Origin: Marinobacterium nitratireducens
GTDB lineage: Bacteria; Pseudomonadota; Gammaproteobacteria; Pseudomonadales; Balneatricaceae
Assembly: GCF_014645375.1 (NCBI RefSeq)
Contig: NZ_BMLT01000002.1
Span: 310,001 to 374,000 of the forward strand
Direction: 5' to 3'
Length of the DNA: 64,000 nt
Part shown: one piece after another, positions 17,692-26,605 of the stretch
Numbering within the stretch: position 1 is the first letter of the stretch
Layout of the letters: the number at the start of each line of letters is the position of its first letter
Program-made: the position numbers and the translations under genes
Notes under the pieces: generated by a model
The model's input: the letters and a program-made list of their open reading frames with translations, nothing else
Databases searched by the model: none
Told to the model about the DNA's origin: nothing

Positions 17692-18399
17692 TCAGCCTTG
17701 GGATTCCTGATGGGTGGGGCGGAGGCGGGCCGTGGCCATTCCGTGACTGCCGGGTTTCTCGCCGCGAGCCTTTTTCGCCAGTGTCTGTTCGATGCGCTGC
17801 CGCAGGTTGGCGAGCTTGCGCTCGACCTTGGCCTGGCGCTGCGCCGATGGCAGCCAGTGGAAAGGGATGATGTTGGGGCTGCCCAGCCCGTCGATGACGA
17901 CCAGGCGGCGAATGTTTCCATCTTCGCCGCGTTGCACCAGTATGTTGTGCAGCAGCAGGTCTCTGGACGGTATCTGCAGTTCGCGCCAGCGCTTGCTGAA
18001 GCGCTCGACGGCGGCACGACAGTCGTCGGTGTAGCCCTCGTTCCAGATCTGTGCCTTGAGGGTCTGGGATATGCTGCCGTCGGCATCGCGCACCAGTTCC
18101 AGCACCAGTCCCGGGCCCAGGTCCGTCTGCTCGAAGCCGAAGCAGCGGCTGATCAGCTCGAAGGCGGCGTCGCCGGGATGACGGGCCAGGCCGCGGATGA
18201 CCTCGTATTCCTCGCGGTTGTCGTCGAAACGGCTCAACGGCAGCAGCGTCTTGGGAAAGCCCTTCTTGCGGCGCAGGTCCTGCAGCGAGAAGTCGGGCCG
18301 GCGCACCTTGATGCAGCGCCCCGGGTCCTGTGGGTGCACGAAGCAGAGACGGTTGCCACCCTGGGCAAAGGGCTTCTCGGCGCTCAGAGCCAGCGTCAT
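17692..18399 (-). CDS. YrbL-family (PhoP regulatory network) kinase-fold protein
   Basis: 235 residues. It opens with LSAEKPFAQGGNRLCFVHPQ and CIKVRRPDFS, matching YrbL-PhoP_reg proteins. A kinase-like catalytic loop can be seen as RDLLLHNILVQ (Asp and Asn in the D-x4-N arrangement) and a following VVIDGLGSPN in place of the DFG segment. It may phosphorylate a core sugar, as WaaP-type kinases do, but this is inference. The ATG overlaps the upstream glycosyltransferase stop (ATGA). In E. coli yrbL belongs to the PhoP regulon; a PhoPQ-like pair is 15 kb away here. Confidence 0.8.
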   Translation of the reverse strand: MTLALSAEKPFAQGGNRLCFVHPQDPGRCIKVRRPDFSLQDLRRKKGFPKTLLPLSRFDDNREEYEVIRGLARHPGDAAFELISRCFGFEQTDLGPGLVLELVRDADGSISQTLKAQIWNEGYTDDCRAAVERFSKRWRELQIPSRDLLLHNILVQRGEDGNIRRLVVIDGLGSPNIIPFHWLPSAQRQAKVERKLANLRQRIEQTLAKKARGEKPGSHGMATARLRPTHQESQG

Positions 18400-19442
18400 T
18401 TCAGGGTGCCGTCGAGATTGATGTCCTGCGCCCAGCAGTAGGGGTGGCTGAAGGGAATCTGCAGGCTGGCCTCGAGGATGTACTGACCGTACAGCTTGGA
18501 GTTGATCTCGCGATGGAAGAATTCGCGTGCGGCGCCGGCCCAGGCGCGTCGCTTGTCGTCGTCGGCGTGGAACTCGCGGATCCTCGCGACCAGGTCGTCT
18601 TCTTCGTCGAAGTAGACCAGCGTTTCCGGCGGCAGCAGCTCGTCGAAGCGGCCCGATGAGTGGGTGAACTGCAGGATGCCGTTGCCGGCGAGCTGGGCCA
18701 TGCGGGCCGACGAGTACCAGTGCAGCCCTTCCTGGCGATTGAAGTTCAGTCCCATCTTGCTCGACTGCAGCGCACGGTCGTAGTCGCGACCCCAGACCGG
18801 CGGCTCGTTGAAACTGCCGAAGGTCTTGAAGGACATGATCGGGTCGAGCTGCTCCTTCATGCGCCCGACCATCTCCAGGCGCTTGGTGAAGTTCTGGCTG
18901 TTGCTGCAGAAAATCAGATCGATGGGCAGCTCCTCCGACGCGCGCACCGAGTTGTCGAAGCACTCGACCGAAGCCTCGACGGGGTTCGGCATGTGGTAGA
19001 CACGGGCTCTGGAGCCTTCGAACTGGGTCAGTTCGCGGCGGCCGGTGGAGACGAACACCGCGTCGGTGACTTCGGCGCGGTATTTGATGCGCTCGACGTT
19101 GGAGGGCACGAAAAGCGGATCGTTGTTGCAGTGAATGATGGCGCAGTTGGGCATCATCGCGCGGATGGCCTCGAGGGTGTCGTTGCCGATCATGTCGCAG
19201 TGGCCGGCGATCACCAGATCCGGTTCGAAGGCCTCGACGGTTTCCAGCAGGCGTTTGTTGGCCTTTTTCTTGCCCAGATCACGAATTCCCAGCGGCGCCT
19301 CGAACGCGGCCACGTCGCGATCGCTGAAGCCCTGAACCAGATGATCGTTCTTGATCAGGCCATAGGTAAGCTTCTGCGCCCAGCTGACGCGGGTATGGCC
19401 GTAGCGCTTGAGCTGCTGGTAGGCGACGTGAAGTACTCTCAT
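18396..19442 (-). CDS. Glycosyltransferase, family 1/CgeB-like
   Basis: 348 residues, GT-B fold. The N-terminus MRVLHVAYQQLKRYGHTRVS and the C-terminal GLNFNRQEGLHWYSSARMAQLAGNG, then ETLVYFDEEDDLVARI, match the family of glycosyltransferases with a Glyco_trans_1_2 donor domain (CgeB-like). Substrate unknown. Its stop overlaps the start of the YrbL-like gene by 4 bases, which suggests that the transferase and the kinase act on the same part of the core. Confidence 0.78.
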   Translation of the reverse strand: MRVLHVAYQQLKRYGHTRVSWAQKLTYGLIKNDHLVQGFSDRDVAAFEAPLGIRDLGKKKANKRLLETVEAFEPDLVIAGHCDMIGNDTLEAIRAMMPNCAIIHCNNDPLFVPSNVERIKYRAEVTDAVFVSTGRRELTQFEGSRARVYHMPNPVEASVECFDNSVRASEELPIDLIFCSNSQNFTKRLEMVGRMKEQLDPIMSFKTFGSFNEPPVWGRDYDRALQSSKMGLNFNRQEGLHWYSSARMAQLAGNGILQFTHSSGRFDELLPPETLVYFDEEDDLVARIREFHADDDKRRAWAGAAREFFHREINSKLYGQYILEASLQIPFSHPYCWAQDINLDGTLK

Positions 19443-19500
19443 TTTGATCCGACCCGGTTGTGGATAAAGTTACCGCCGTGCATGAGGCGGACGATGACGA

Positions 19501-20634
19501 TCAGTGCTGCGCCAGAAGCCTGCGGTACACCTCGAGCGTCGCCTCCGCCTGGTGCTGCAGATAGAACTGCTCCGGGAGCTCGATATCGGCGGTGTCCTGG
19601 CGCAACAGCTGGTCCGCCCGTTGCGCGAAAGCCTCGATATTGTCGGCCTCTACCAGTCCCTGCGCAAATGCAGCATGCAGCGACTCGCTCGCGCCCCCGC
19701 GATCATACGCGATGACCGGACATCCGCAAGCCAGTGCCTCGGGCACGGTGCGGCCAAAGGGCTCGGCCTTGTTGGACAGGTGACAGCACAGATCGGCCAG
19801 GCGATAGAACGACTGGATATCGGATCTGTGTCCGACGAACGTGACCCGGTCATCCAGTCCCAGGGCATGACGCTTGTCGAGCAGTTCCTGCAGATAGTGT
19901 TGCTTGTTCTCCTCCGCCTCGCCAATCACGATGCCGTGACAGTCGGAGCGCAGCCGGTACAGCTGCTGCATCACCTCGAGAAAGGCTTCCTGCCCCTTCC
20001 AGCGCGACAGGCGCCCCGGCATCACCAGCAGACGCTTGCCTTGAAACTGCGGGTAATCGCGAAACAGCTGCTCGCGCCAGGCACTGTCGTCCCCCTCCAG
20101 GCTGAACACGGCGGGGTCGAGCCCACGGTAGATACGGGTGATGCGCTCTTCCGGAATCCGGTAATTTTGCGTTATGTAGTCGTGGACGCAGTCGGATATG
20201 GCGATAATATGCTCGGCCTTTGTCATAATGGCGCTGTAGCCGTTGACCGAGTACATGCCATGCACCGTACTGACCAGCCGGGGCCGCGACGCGGCCGGCA
20301 TCTTGCGCCACGCCAGCCAGGCGATCCAGGCCGGCGCCCGGGAGCGCACATGCACGATATCGGGCCCGAGTTCGGTCAGCAGCCGGCGCATGGGGCGCAC
20401 CTGCAGCAGCGAGCGCAGCGACTTGCGGTGTACCGGCATCCGGATATGACGGGAGCCTTCGGCTTCGAGGCGTTCGACCTGGCGGCCGCCATTGGAGATC
20501 ACGATCGACTCGTGGCCGCGCCTGACCAGTTCGCGGGCGAACTCGACGGTACCGCGTTCGACGCCTCCGGCGTCCAGTGCGGGAAGGATCTGAACAATTC
20601 GGAGAGACCGGGTCATCGTCCCTGGTGGTTGCAT
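19501..20634 (-). CDS. GT4-family glycosyltransferase
   Basis: 377 residues. The N-terminal segment LRIVQILPALDAGGVERGTVE and the donor domain KRLLVMPGRLSRWKGQEAFL, VTFVGHRSDIQSFYRLADL and EPFGRTVPEALACGCPVIAYD are typical of GT4 enzymes such as those adding core or O-antigen sugars. The start could be ATG at 20634 or 20616 (MTRSLRIVQ); neither has an ideal ribosome site. It is the first gene of the minus-strand run 16643-20634 and is divergent from the AT-rich cassette. Confidence 0.9.
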   Translation of the reverse strand: MQPPGTMTRSLRIVQILPALDAGGVERGTVEFARELVRRGHESIVISNGGRQVERLEAEGSRHIRMPVHRKSLRSLLQVRPMRRLLTELGPDIVHVRSRAPAWIAWLAWRKMPAASRPRLVSTVHGMYSVNGYSAIMTKAEHIIAISDCVHDYITQNYRIPEERITRIYRGLDPAVFSLEGDDSAWREQLFRDYPQFQGKRLLVMPGRLSRWKGQEAFLEVMQQLYRLRSDCHGIVIGEAEENKQHYLQELLDKRHALGLDDRVTFVGHRSDIQSFYRLADLCCHLSNKAEPFGRTVPEALACGCPVIAYDRGGASESLHAAFAQGLVEADNIEAFAQRADQLLRQDTADIELPEQFYLQHQAEATLEVYRRLLAQH

Positions 20635-20819
20635 GCTGTAATGGGCTTCTTTGCAGGTGGTCGGTTATGCTAGCAGAGTTCCGTCGGCAGTATAAATGCT
20701 TATGCCGGCAGGCGCATCGGCGTTTTGTCACGTCAGAAACTGACTCTGATGTATCCCTGCCTAGAGGTTAGAACGGCAGTTGTTATTTATCTAAATATTT
20801 ATCGCCTGATAGGTTTGAA

Positions 20820-21731
20820 ATGCTAATCAATGTATCTGTTTGCACTTATCGGCGGGAAAAGTTGCTCTTCGCCTGTTTGCAGAGCCTGAGCGCGATCACC
20901 GTCCCGCGGGGGACAGTGGTGAAAATCTCGGTGGTCGACAATGACTCCGAAATGTCTGCCAGGCAGGTCGTCGCCGAAATTCAGAACAGCACGGGGTGCG
21001 AGATAACCTACGCAGTTGAAGAAAAGAGAGGTATTCCCTGTGCCCGCAACAGGGCGATTGATATCGCCAACAGCATGGGTGCCGACTTGCTGGTCTTTAT
21101 CGATGATGACGAAATTGCCGAGCCGGACTGGCTTGAAGCGCTGTTCAGGGTCAGCGGCGATTACGACCATCAGGCGGTGATACATGGGGCGGTGCTGTCC
21201 GAGCTCGATCCGAGTGTTCCCAAAAGTATTTCGGGCCTGTTTTCCACCCGTGTGCGCTCGGAACGGCAGGCGCTGACTGCCTGTGCCACGGACAATGTGA
21301 TGATTCCCTTGGCATTCGTCAACCGTGAACGACTGCGGTTCGATGAGTCGAAGCCGCTTGCCGGTGGAACCGATACCATCTTCTTCACTCAGGCACATAA
21401 GCTCGGCCTGAATATTTACCAAACCAACACAGCGAAGGTGACCGAAACCATACCGCTCAGCCGGACGAGGCTCTCGTGGCTTTCGAAGCGCAAGTTCAGG
21501 GCCGGCGTAACCGATGCATGGCGTAAGATCAGCAAGGGGCGATCCAAGGGCGGTGTAATGATGTCGGCCTTTTTTCAGGTTGCCTGGTTTTCAGTCCAGG
21601 CCGCTGTCTATTGTATTGCCTTCATGCCACTGAGGAGGAATGAAAGTTACCTTAGAGCGGCCAAGTCGATGGGGGTTTTTATGGGATGCCTTGGTGTGAA
21701 GGTTGATAGCTATCAAAAAGTTGATTCCTAG
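20820..21731 (+). CDS. GT2-family glycosyltransferase
   Basis: 303 residues. The GT-A fold is shown by INVSVCTYRREKLLFACLQSL at the N-terminus, ISVVDNDS, CARNRAID and the DxD-type FIDDDEIAEPDWLEAL. The C-terminal part carries a hydrophobic stretch (FFQVAWFSVQAAVYCIAFMP), so it is probably membrane-associated. Substrate unknown. It is the first gene of a plus-strand cassette and lies 5 bases upstream of the WecF-like gene. Its base composition is between that of the GC-rich surroundings and the AT-rich genes that follow. Confidence 0.88.
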   Translation: MLINVSVCTYRREKLLFACLQSLSAITVPRGTVVKISVVDNDSEMSARQVVAEIQNSTGCEITYAVEEKRGIPCARNRAIDIANSMGADLLVFIDDDEIAEPDWLEALFRVSGDYDHQAVIHGAVLSELDPSVPKSISGLFSTRVRSERQALTACATDNVMIPLAFVNRERLRFDESKPLAGGTDTIFFTQAHKLGLNIYQTNTAKVTETIPLSRTRLSWLSKRKFRAGVTDAWRKISKGRSKGGVMMSAFFQVAWFSVQAAVYCIAFMPLRRNESYLRAAKSMGVFMGCLGVKVDSYQKVDS

Positions 21732-21736
21732 TTTTT

Positions 21737-22795
21737 ATGAAGAATAGAATTGTACATGTATTCAAGGCGAATAAGTTCGTTTCGCCCTATATTGAGCTGA
21801 TATCAAAAAGTCCGGAGTTCAAAGGGCAGAGCCATACTTTCTGGGTTTCTGGCGATACCGATAAGTTTCCGTTGACTGAGAGTAGTGATATTATTTCGTC
21901 AAGAGGTGTTTTGGGACGTCCTTACTCTTTTTTAAAGCTATTTTGGCTGTTTTTGGTATCTGATAAGGTCATCCTTCACGGCCTGTTTGACCGAAAATTG
22001 ATCTATTTTCTTTTCATTAATGCCTGGGCTTTGCCTAAATGCTATTGGGTGATTTGGGGTGCGGATCTGTATGGTGAGCTGAGAAAGAGAAAAAAACTAA
22101 AAGATAAGATTCATTCTTTTTGTAAGCGTTTTGTAATAAGAAAGGTAGGGCACCTTGTCACTCATGTAAAAGGTGATGTGGATATAGCGAAGGAGCGCCT
22201 TCGCAATTCAGGACATTATCATCACTGTATTCTTTACACATCGAATATTTTCGAATTCCCACTCCATTGTCAGCCTGTAGATGAAAATAGAGGGCTTGAT
22301 GTTCTTGTGGGGAATTCAGCAGACCCTAGTAATAATCACATCGAAGCGTTTGAAAGGCTGTCGTGTGTTGATAATCTTGAAATGCGAGTTTATTCGCCAC
22401 TTTCTTATGGGAAAAATAGATATTCAGAGAAGGTTGAGGATTCAGGGATCCGGTTCTTTGGAGAGAACTTTAAGGCGGTTAAGGATTTTATGCCTTATGA
22501 AGATTATCTTTGTTTTTTGAAGACAAAAGATGTCGCTATATTTAATCACGATCGGCAGCAGGCATTAGGGAATATAATAAATCTTCTAGGTATGGGTAAG
22601 GTGGTGTTTTTACGAAGTGATATTGCTACATGGGATTATATGCAAAATCTTGGATTGACGGTGTTTGATGTGCGCGATATTCAGGAAATGGCATCAATTG
22701 TATCACTTGATCTCAGTGAAAACGTCGAAATTGTGCGGCGAGAGTTTTGTCTTCAAAAGCTTATAGATCAGTGGAACAGGATTTTCTCTTTCTAG
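21737..22795 (+). CDS. WecF-like 4-acetamido-4,6-dideoxygalactose (Fuc4NAc) transferase
   Basis: 352 residues, Glyco_transf_56 family. Signatures shared with E. coli WecF/RffT are YWVIWGADLYGELR, LVTHVKGDVDIAK and LVGNSADPSNNHIEAFERL. WecF uses dTDP-Fuc4NAc to complete the enterobacterial common antigen trisaccharide lipid. The neighbouring WecE supports that same donor here. The gene is strikingly AT-rich compared with everything outside 20.8-24.5 kb, which suggests recent transfer. The actual acceptor in this organism is unknown; it could be LPS core or O-antigen rather than an ECA lipid. Confidence 0.85.
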   Translation: MKNRIVHVFKANKFVSPYIELISKSPEFKGQSHTFWVSGDTDKFPLTESSDIISSRGVLGRPYSFLKLFWLFLVSDKVILHGLFDRKLIYFLFINAWALPKCYWVIWGADLYGELRKRKKLKDKIHSFCKRFVIRKVGHLVTHVKGDVDIAKERLRNSGHYHHCILYTSNIFEFPLHCQPVDENRGLDVLVGNSADPSNNHIEAFERLSCVDNLEMRVYSPLSYGKNRYSEKVEDSGIRFFGENFKAVKDFMPYEDYLCFLKTKDVAIFNHDRQQALGNIINLLGMGKVVFLRSDIATWDYMQNLGLTVFDVRDIQEMASIVSLDLSENVEIVRREFCLQKLIDQWNRIFSF

Positions 22796-22837
22796 TATAT
22801 TGGTTTGTTTTCTAGTCTTGGTTGTTGGAGATTTTCT

Positions 22838-23410
22838 ATGGCTTACTATACCGATGATCAGTTGAAGCGTATGGGTTTTAAAAGTGTAGGTAAGAACGTC
22901 AAGATTAGTGATAAAGCCAGTATTTATGATGTTGAGAAAATTGAAATTGGTGATAACAGTAGGATTGATGATTTTTGTGTCGTTTCGGGCAGTCTGACAA
23001 TAGGTCATAATGTTTTCATTGGAGCCATGTGTTTGATTGCCGGAGGCGAGAAGGGAATTCGTATGGAAGACTTTTCCACTCTGTCGTACCAGGTGAAAGT
23101 CTTTACTCAATCGGACGACTATTCCGGTGAAACGCTGACAAACTCGACTGTGCCGAAAAAGTATAAATCGGAGAAGAAGCAGGCAGTGCGGCTTGGGCGT
23201 CATGTTATTGTGGGTGCCGGTGCAACAGTATTTCCTGGTGTCGATGTGGCTGACGGGTGCTCAATCGGTGCTATGAGTCTGGTGACCAAAAGCACTGATG
23301 AGTGGGGAGTCTATGTGGGTACCCCTGCCCGTAGACTTAAGGACAGGAAAAAAGACCTGCTTGAGCTCGAACAACAGTATCTCAAGGAAATTAAGAATGA
23401 TTCCCTTTAA
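22838..23410 (+). CDS. Hexapeptide-repeat (left-handed beta-helix) acetyltransferase
   Basis: 190 residues. Hexapeptide turns are visible in VGKNVKISDKASIYDVEKIEIGD (in part) and HVIVGAGATVFPGVDVADGC, ending SLVTKSTDEWGVYVGTPARR as in sugar O- or N-acetyltransferases of the WbbJ/maltose-transacetylase group. ATG at 22838 is preceded by TTGGAG. It overlaps wecE by 14 bases. Because wecE makes an amino sugar and no WecD-type GNAT gene is present, this enzyme is the natural candidate for N-acetylating dTDP-Fuc4N; that role is inference. Confidence 0.85.
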   Translation: MAYYTDDQLKRMGFKSVGKNVKISDKASIYDVEKIEIGDNSRIDDFCVVSGSLTIGHNVFIGAMCLIAGGEKGIRMEDFSTLSYQVKVFTQSDDYSGETLTNSTVPKKYKSEKKQAVRLGRHVIVGAGATVFPGVDVADGCSIGAMSLVTKSTDEWGVYVGTPARRLKDRKKDLLELEQQYLKEIKNDSL

Positions 23411-24533
23411 CAGGCCTCCGCGCACGGGTTCGGAAGATCAATATGTCCTGGCCGCGATGCGTAGCGACAAGATTTCGGGTGATGGAGATTTTGGTAAAAA
23501 GTGTCAGGCGTGGTTTGAGCAGGAGCTCGGTTGCGACAAGGCTCTTTTGACGCCATCCTGCACGCATGCGCTGGAAATGGCCGCCATTCTGATAGATATA
23601 CAGCCAGGCGATGAAGTCATCATGCCTAGCTACACTTTTGTCAGCACTGCAAATGCCTTTGTACTGCGAGGTGCAAAAATCGTATTCGTCGATATCAGGC
23701 CGGATACGATGAATCTGGATGAGACGAAAATCGAGTCCGCAATTACTGCCAGAACGAAGGCAATAGTGCCTGTACATTATGCCGGCGTGGCCTGTGAAAT
23801 GGATAGGATCATGGAGCTAGCCAATCAGTATAATTTGTTCGTAATTGAGGACGCCGCGCAAGGGATGATGTCTGAGTACAAGGGGAGGAAGCTTGGCACT
23901 ATAGGACATATTGGTGCTTACAGTTTTCATGAAACGAAAAACTATACCAGTGGTGGTGAAGGTGGCTTGCTGATTGTTAATGACGGAAGGTTCGTTAACA
24001 GGGCGGAAATTATTCGCGAGAAAGGCACTAATAGAAGTCAGTTTTTTCGGGGAATGGTTGATAAATATAGCTGGGTTGATCTTGGTAGCAGCTATCTGCC
24101 AGGAGAGCTTCAGGCTGCTTATCTTTGGGGGCAGTTAGAGCAAGCGGATAAAATAAATAATAATCGTCTGGAGTCTTGGAATTTCTATTGGAAGGGTTTG
24201 AGAAATCTGCAGGACTCGGATTATATTTCGCTTCCAAAGGTGCCGGTTGACTGTGTGCACAATGCACATATGTTCTATATCAAAACGGCCGATATTAATG
24301 AACGTTCAGAATTGATTGAACATTTGAAGCTGAAAGGTGCAATGGCGGTTTTTCATTACGTCCCATTACATAGCGCGGCGGGAGGGAAGAAGTTTGGTCG
24401 CTTTATCGGAATTGATAACTTCACCACTACTGAAAGTGAACGACTGATAAGGCTGCCTCTTTGGTTTGGTATTAGTAATCATGATCAGCAGTTAGTCATT
24501 ACTGCGATTCAGGATTATTATTCTGGTCGGTAA
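23397..24533 (+). CDS. wecE: dTDP-4-amino-4,6-dideoxygalactose transaminase
   Basis: 378 residues, DegT/DnrJ/EryC1 family. It converts dTDP-4-keto-6-deoxyglucose and glutamate to dTDP-Fuc4N. Similarity to E. coli WecE is very clear: LLTPSCTHALEMAAILIDIQ, GDEVIMPSYTFVSTANAF, VIEDAAQGMMS and the PLP-lysine region YSFHETKNYTSGGEGG, then REKGTNRSQFFRG. The ATG lies in the tail of the acetyltransferase gene with AAGGAAA upstream. Genes for making the 4-keto substrate (rmlA, rmlB) are not in the window. It ends the AT-rich plus-strand cassette. Confidence 0.94.
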   Translation: MIPFNRPPRTGSEDQYVLAAMRSDKISGDGDFGKKCQAWFEQELGCDKALLTPSCTHALEMAAILIDIQPGDEVIMPSYTFVSTANAFVLRGAKIVFVDIRPDTMNLDETKIESAITARTKAIVPVHYAGVACEMDRIMELANQYNLFVIEDAAQGMMSEYKGRKLGTIGHIGAYSFHETKNYTSGGEGGLLIVNDGRFVNRAEIIREKGTNRSQFFRGMVDKYSWVDLGSSYLPGELQAAYLWGQLEQADKINNNRLESWNFYWKGLRNLQDSDYISLPKVPVDCVHNAHMFYIKTADINERSELIEHLKLKGAMAVFHYVPLHSAAGGKKFGRFIGIDNFTTTESERLIRLPLWFGISNHDQQLVITAIQDYYSGR

Positions 24534-24675
24534 CGCTCCAGCTGCCGTATTAAGTTATCTGCGTTACGAGATCGCTTGTGGCGCAGCTTGACCTGGAGTT
24601 AGACCGAGCTCACTTAAACAGGTCAAGGTGGCACGCTTGAGCTTCTCCTCCTTTGCGAAACTATTGTCGACGCCG

Positions 24676-25560
24676 TTAGACATTTAACTCATCGATAAGG
24701 TGGTCTTCGTTGCCAAAAATAAGCCCTTTGGCGCGTCGAAAGGTGCCCGGCATCTGCCCAAAGTCGATCGCCTGGTAACCTTTCTTTGCGAGGTCGAACG
24801 CGAGCACCGTTGCTGTCGGGCCCAGTACCGGCATAATCAGGTACTCATCCTTGTCATAGGCGCAGATGCGCTCGAGAATGTCGTCGTATTCGCGAAAAGC
24901 ATTCTTCGCCGGAGCATAGAGGAACTCGACGGACTCTGCATTGTTGAACAGCTCCGGCTCGAACTTGAAGCGGCTGTTGGTGCCGACAACCAGCAGGATT
25001 TTTCGCCCCTGCCAGATTTGTTTGATCAATTGGATCCGGGCGACGAATTCTTCAGGGTTTTGACGTGGCAGGGTGCGAAAGGCCCCCATGGAGGGATAGT
25101 CCCTTTTTAGGTCAAAAAGCTTCAGAACATCATTACCGATCCGGATAATGAATTTCTGCCAGATGCGTCCAAGGTCTTCGAAACTGCGAACCGGATGTAT
25201 GGCGACGAGTATTTGCGGGTCATCGCTTTGCAGCACTTCACGCAGCCGGGCATTGAGCGCAGGGTCGACGTCCTGAAACGATTTGTGGCGTTCGCCGACC
25301 ATCAGCTTCAACTCGCCGTCGCCAAAACGGCAGATGCTCGAGCGGTGCTCGATCAGGTGACGAATGGTTTTCTCCTCGCTCCAGACTTCAGGATAGCGTC
25401 GGACAAAATCCTCGATGTCGTCACGGTAGAGTTCGACGATGCGATCGTCGAAATATTCCCGAAAGCGCGTTCGACGGGCCGAAGTGAGCATAAAAGGCGC
25501 GCCGAGAATGGCGGTTTGACGATAAACAGCGCGAAGAGCCTGCTTTTTGAATGTTGACAT
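24676..25560 (-). CDS. GT-D fold (former DUF1792) glycosyltransferase-like protein
   Basis: 294 residues. The family signature SICRFGDGELKLMVG lies near residue 74, followed by LVAIHPVRSFEDLGR and ILLVVGTNSRFKFEPELF, then MPVLGPTATVLAFDLAKKGYQAIDFGQ at the end in the usual GT-D order. GT-D enzymes add glucose or related sugars in glycan assembly; the substrate here is unknown. It lies just after the inserted plus-strand cassette and 32 bases downstream of the UDP-sugar epimerase gene on the minus strand. Confidence 0.8.
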   Translation of the reverse strand: MSTFKKQALRAVYRQTAILGAPFMLTSARRTRFREYFDDRIVELYRDDIEDFVRRYPEVWSEEKTIRHLIEHRSSICRFGDGELKLMVGERHKSFQDVDPALNARLREVLQSDDPQILVAIHPVRSFEDLGRIWQKFIIRIGNDVLKLFDLKRDYPSMGAFRTLPRQNPEEFVARIQLIKQIWQGRKILLVVGTNSRFKFEPELFNNAESVEFLYAPAKNAFREYDDILERICAYDKDEYLIMPVLGPTATVLAFDLAKKGYQAIDFGQMPGTFRRAKGLIFGNEDHLIDELNV

Positions 25561-25592
25561 CGATGTTTGTATCCTTGGCCCGCGGCCTGACT

Positions 25593-26579
25593 TCAGCGGT
25601 AATAATCCCGGTACCAGTGCACGAATTGCTGCAAACCGTCTTCGATCGATGTCCGCGGGCTGTAATCGACAGTTTCTACCAGTTCGTCGATATCGGCATA
25701 GGTCGCGGGCACATCCCCGGGCTGCATCGGCAGCAGGTTCCTGATGGCGGACTTGCCGCAGGCGCTTTCGATCGCCTCGATAAAGCGGTTGAGGGTGACG
25801 GGGCTATGATTGCCGATATTATACAGCCGGTAAGGGGCCTGCGCATTGCTGCCTTCTGGGCGGCGGCTGGCCGGCACTTTGTCTGTCAGCCGGGTCAGGC
25901 AGTTGACGATATCGTCGATAAAGGTGAAGTCGCGCTGCATCTGGCCATTGTTGTATACGTCTATCGGCTTTCCTTCGAGGATAGCTTCAGTGAACTTGAA
26001 ATAGGCCATGTCCGGTCGTCCCCAGGGGCCGTAGACGGTAAAGAAGCGCAGCCCGGTCGTCGGCAAGCCGTAGAGGTGACTGTAGCTGTAGGCCAGCAGT
26101 TCGTTGGACTTCTTGGTTGCGGCATAGAGGCTGACCGGATAGTCGGTCCGGTCTTCGGTGCTGAACGGGCTTTTGCTGTTCATGCCGTAGACCGAACTGG
26201 AGGAAGCGAACATGAAGTGACCGACCTGCTGTCGCCTACAGCCTTCCAGTACGTTCATGAAGCCAACCAGGTTGGAGTCCACATATGATTCGGGGTGATC
26301 GATCGAATAGCGTACGCCTGCCTGCGCCGCCAGGTGGATGACCGTATCGAAACGTCGGCTGTCGAAAAGGCTGGCGACGGCCTGGCGGTCGGCGATATCC
26401 AGTCGGATGAATTGCAGCCCGTCCCGTTGCAGAAGCCGGTCGAGGCGCGCCTGCTTCAGATCGACGGCATAGTAATCGTTCAGGTTGTCGACGGTGGTGA
26501 CGCTAAGGCCCTGGGCCAGCAGCGCTTCGATCAGATGGTAGCCGATAAAGCCGGCGCCGCCCGTGACCAGTATGTGCAT
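25593..26579 (-). CDS. NAD-dependent UDP-sugar epimerase, probably UDP-glucuronate 4-epimerase
   Basis: 328 residues, short-chain epimerase family. The NAD loop is VTGGAGFIGYHLIEALL with NLNDYYAVDLKQARLDRL, the form typical of UDP-glucuronate 4-epimerases. The catalytic YAATKKSNEL (Tyr-x3-Lys) and the segment GLRFFTVYGPWGRPDMAYFKF are present. It would convert UDP-GlcA to UDP-GalA. A UDP-glucose dehydrogenase gene lies 2.3 kb away in the same strand run and supplies the substrate, so a galacturonic-acid-containing core is likely. Confidence 0.88.
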   Translation of the reverse strand: MHILVTGGAGFIGYHLIEALLAQGLSVTTVDNLNDYYAVDLKQARLDRLLQRDGLQFIRLDIADRQAVASLFDSRRFDTVIHLAAQAGVRYSIDHPESYVDSNLVGFMNVLEGCRRQQVGHFMFASSSSVYGMNSKSPFSTEDRTDYPVSLYAATKKSNELLAYSYSHLYGLPTTGLRFFTVYGPWGRPDMAYFKFTEAILEGKPIDVYNNGQMQRDFTFIDDIVNCLTRLTDKVPASRRPEGSNAQAPYRLYNIGNHSPVTLNRFIEAIESACGKSAIRNLLPMQPGDVPATYADIDELVETVDYSPRTSIEDGLQQFVHWYRDYYR

Positions 26580-26605
26580 GAATACAGTCCTTTTCTTTTG
26601 CCGCT

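Noticed and set aside
24534-24675. Insertion-sequence remnant at the end of the AT-rich cassette
   Set aside because: The 142 bases contain only weak inverted matches and no transposase fragment I can recognise, so the insertion mechanism stays open.
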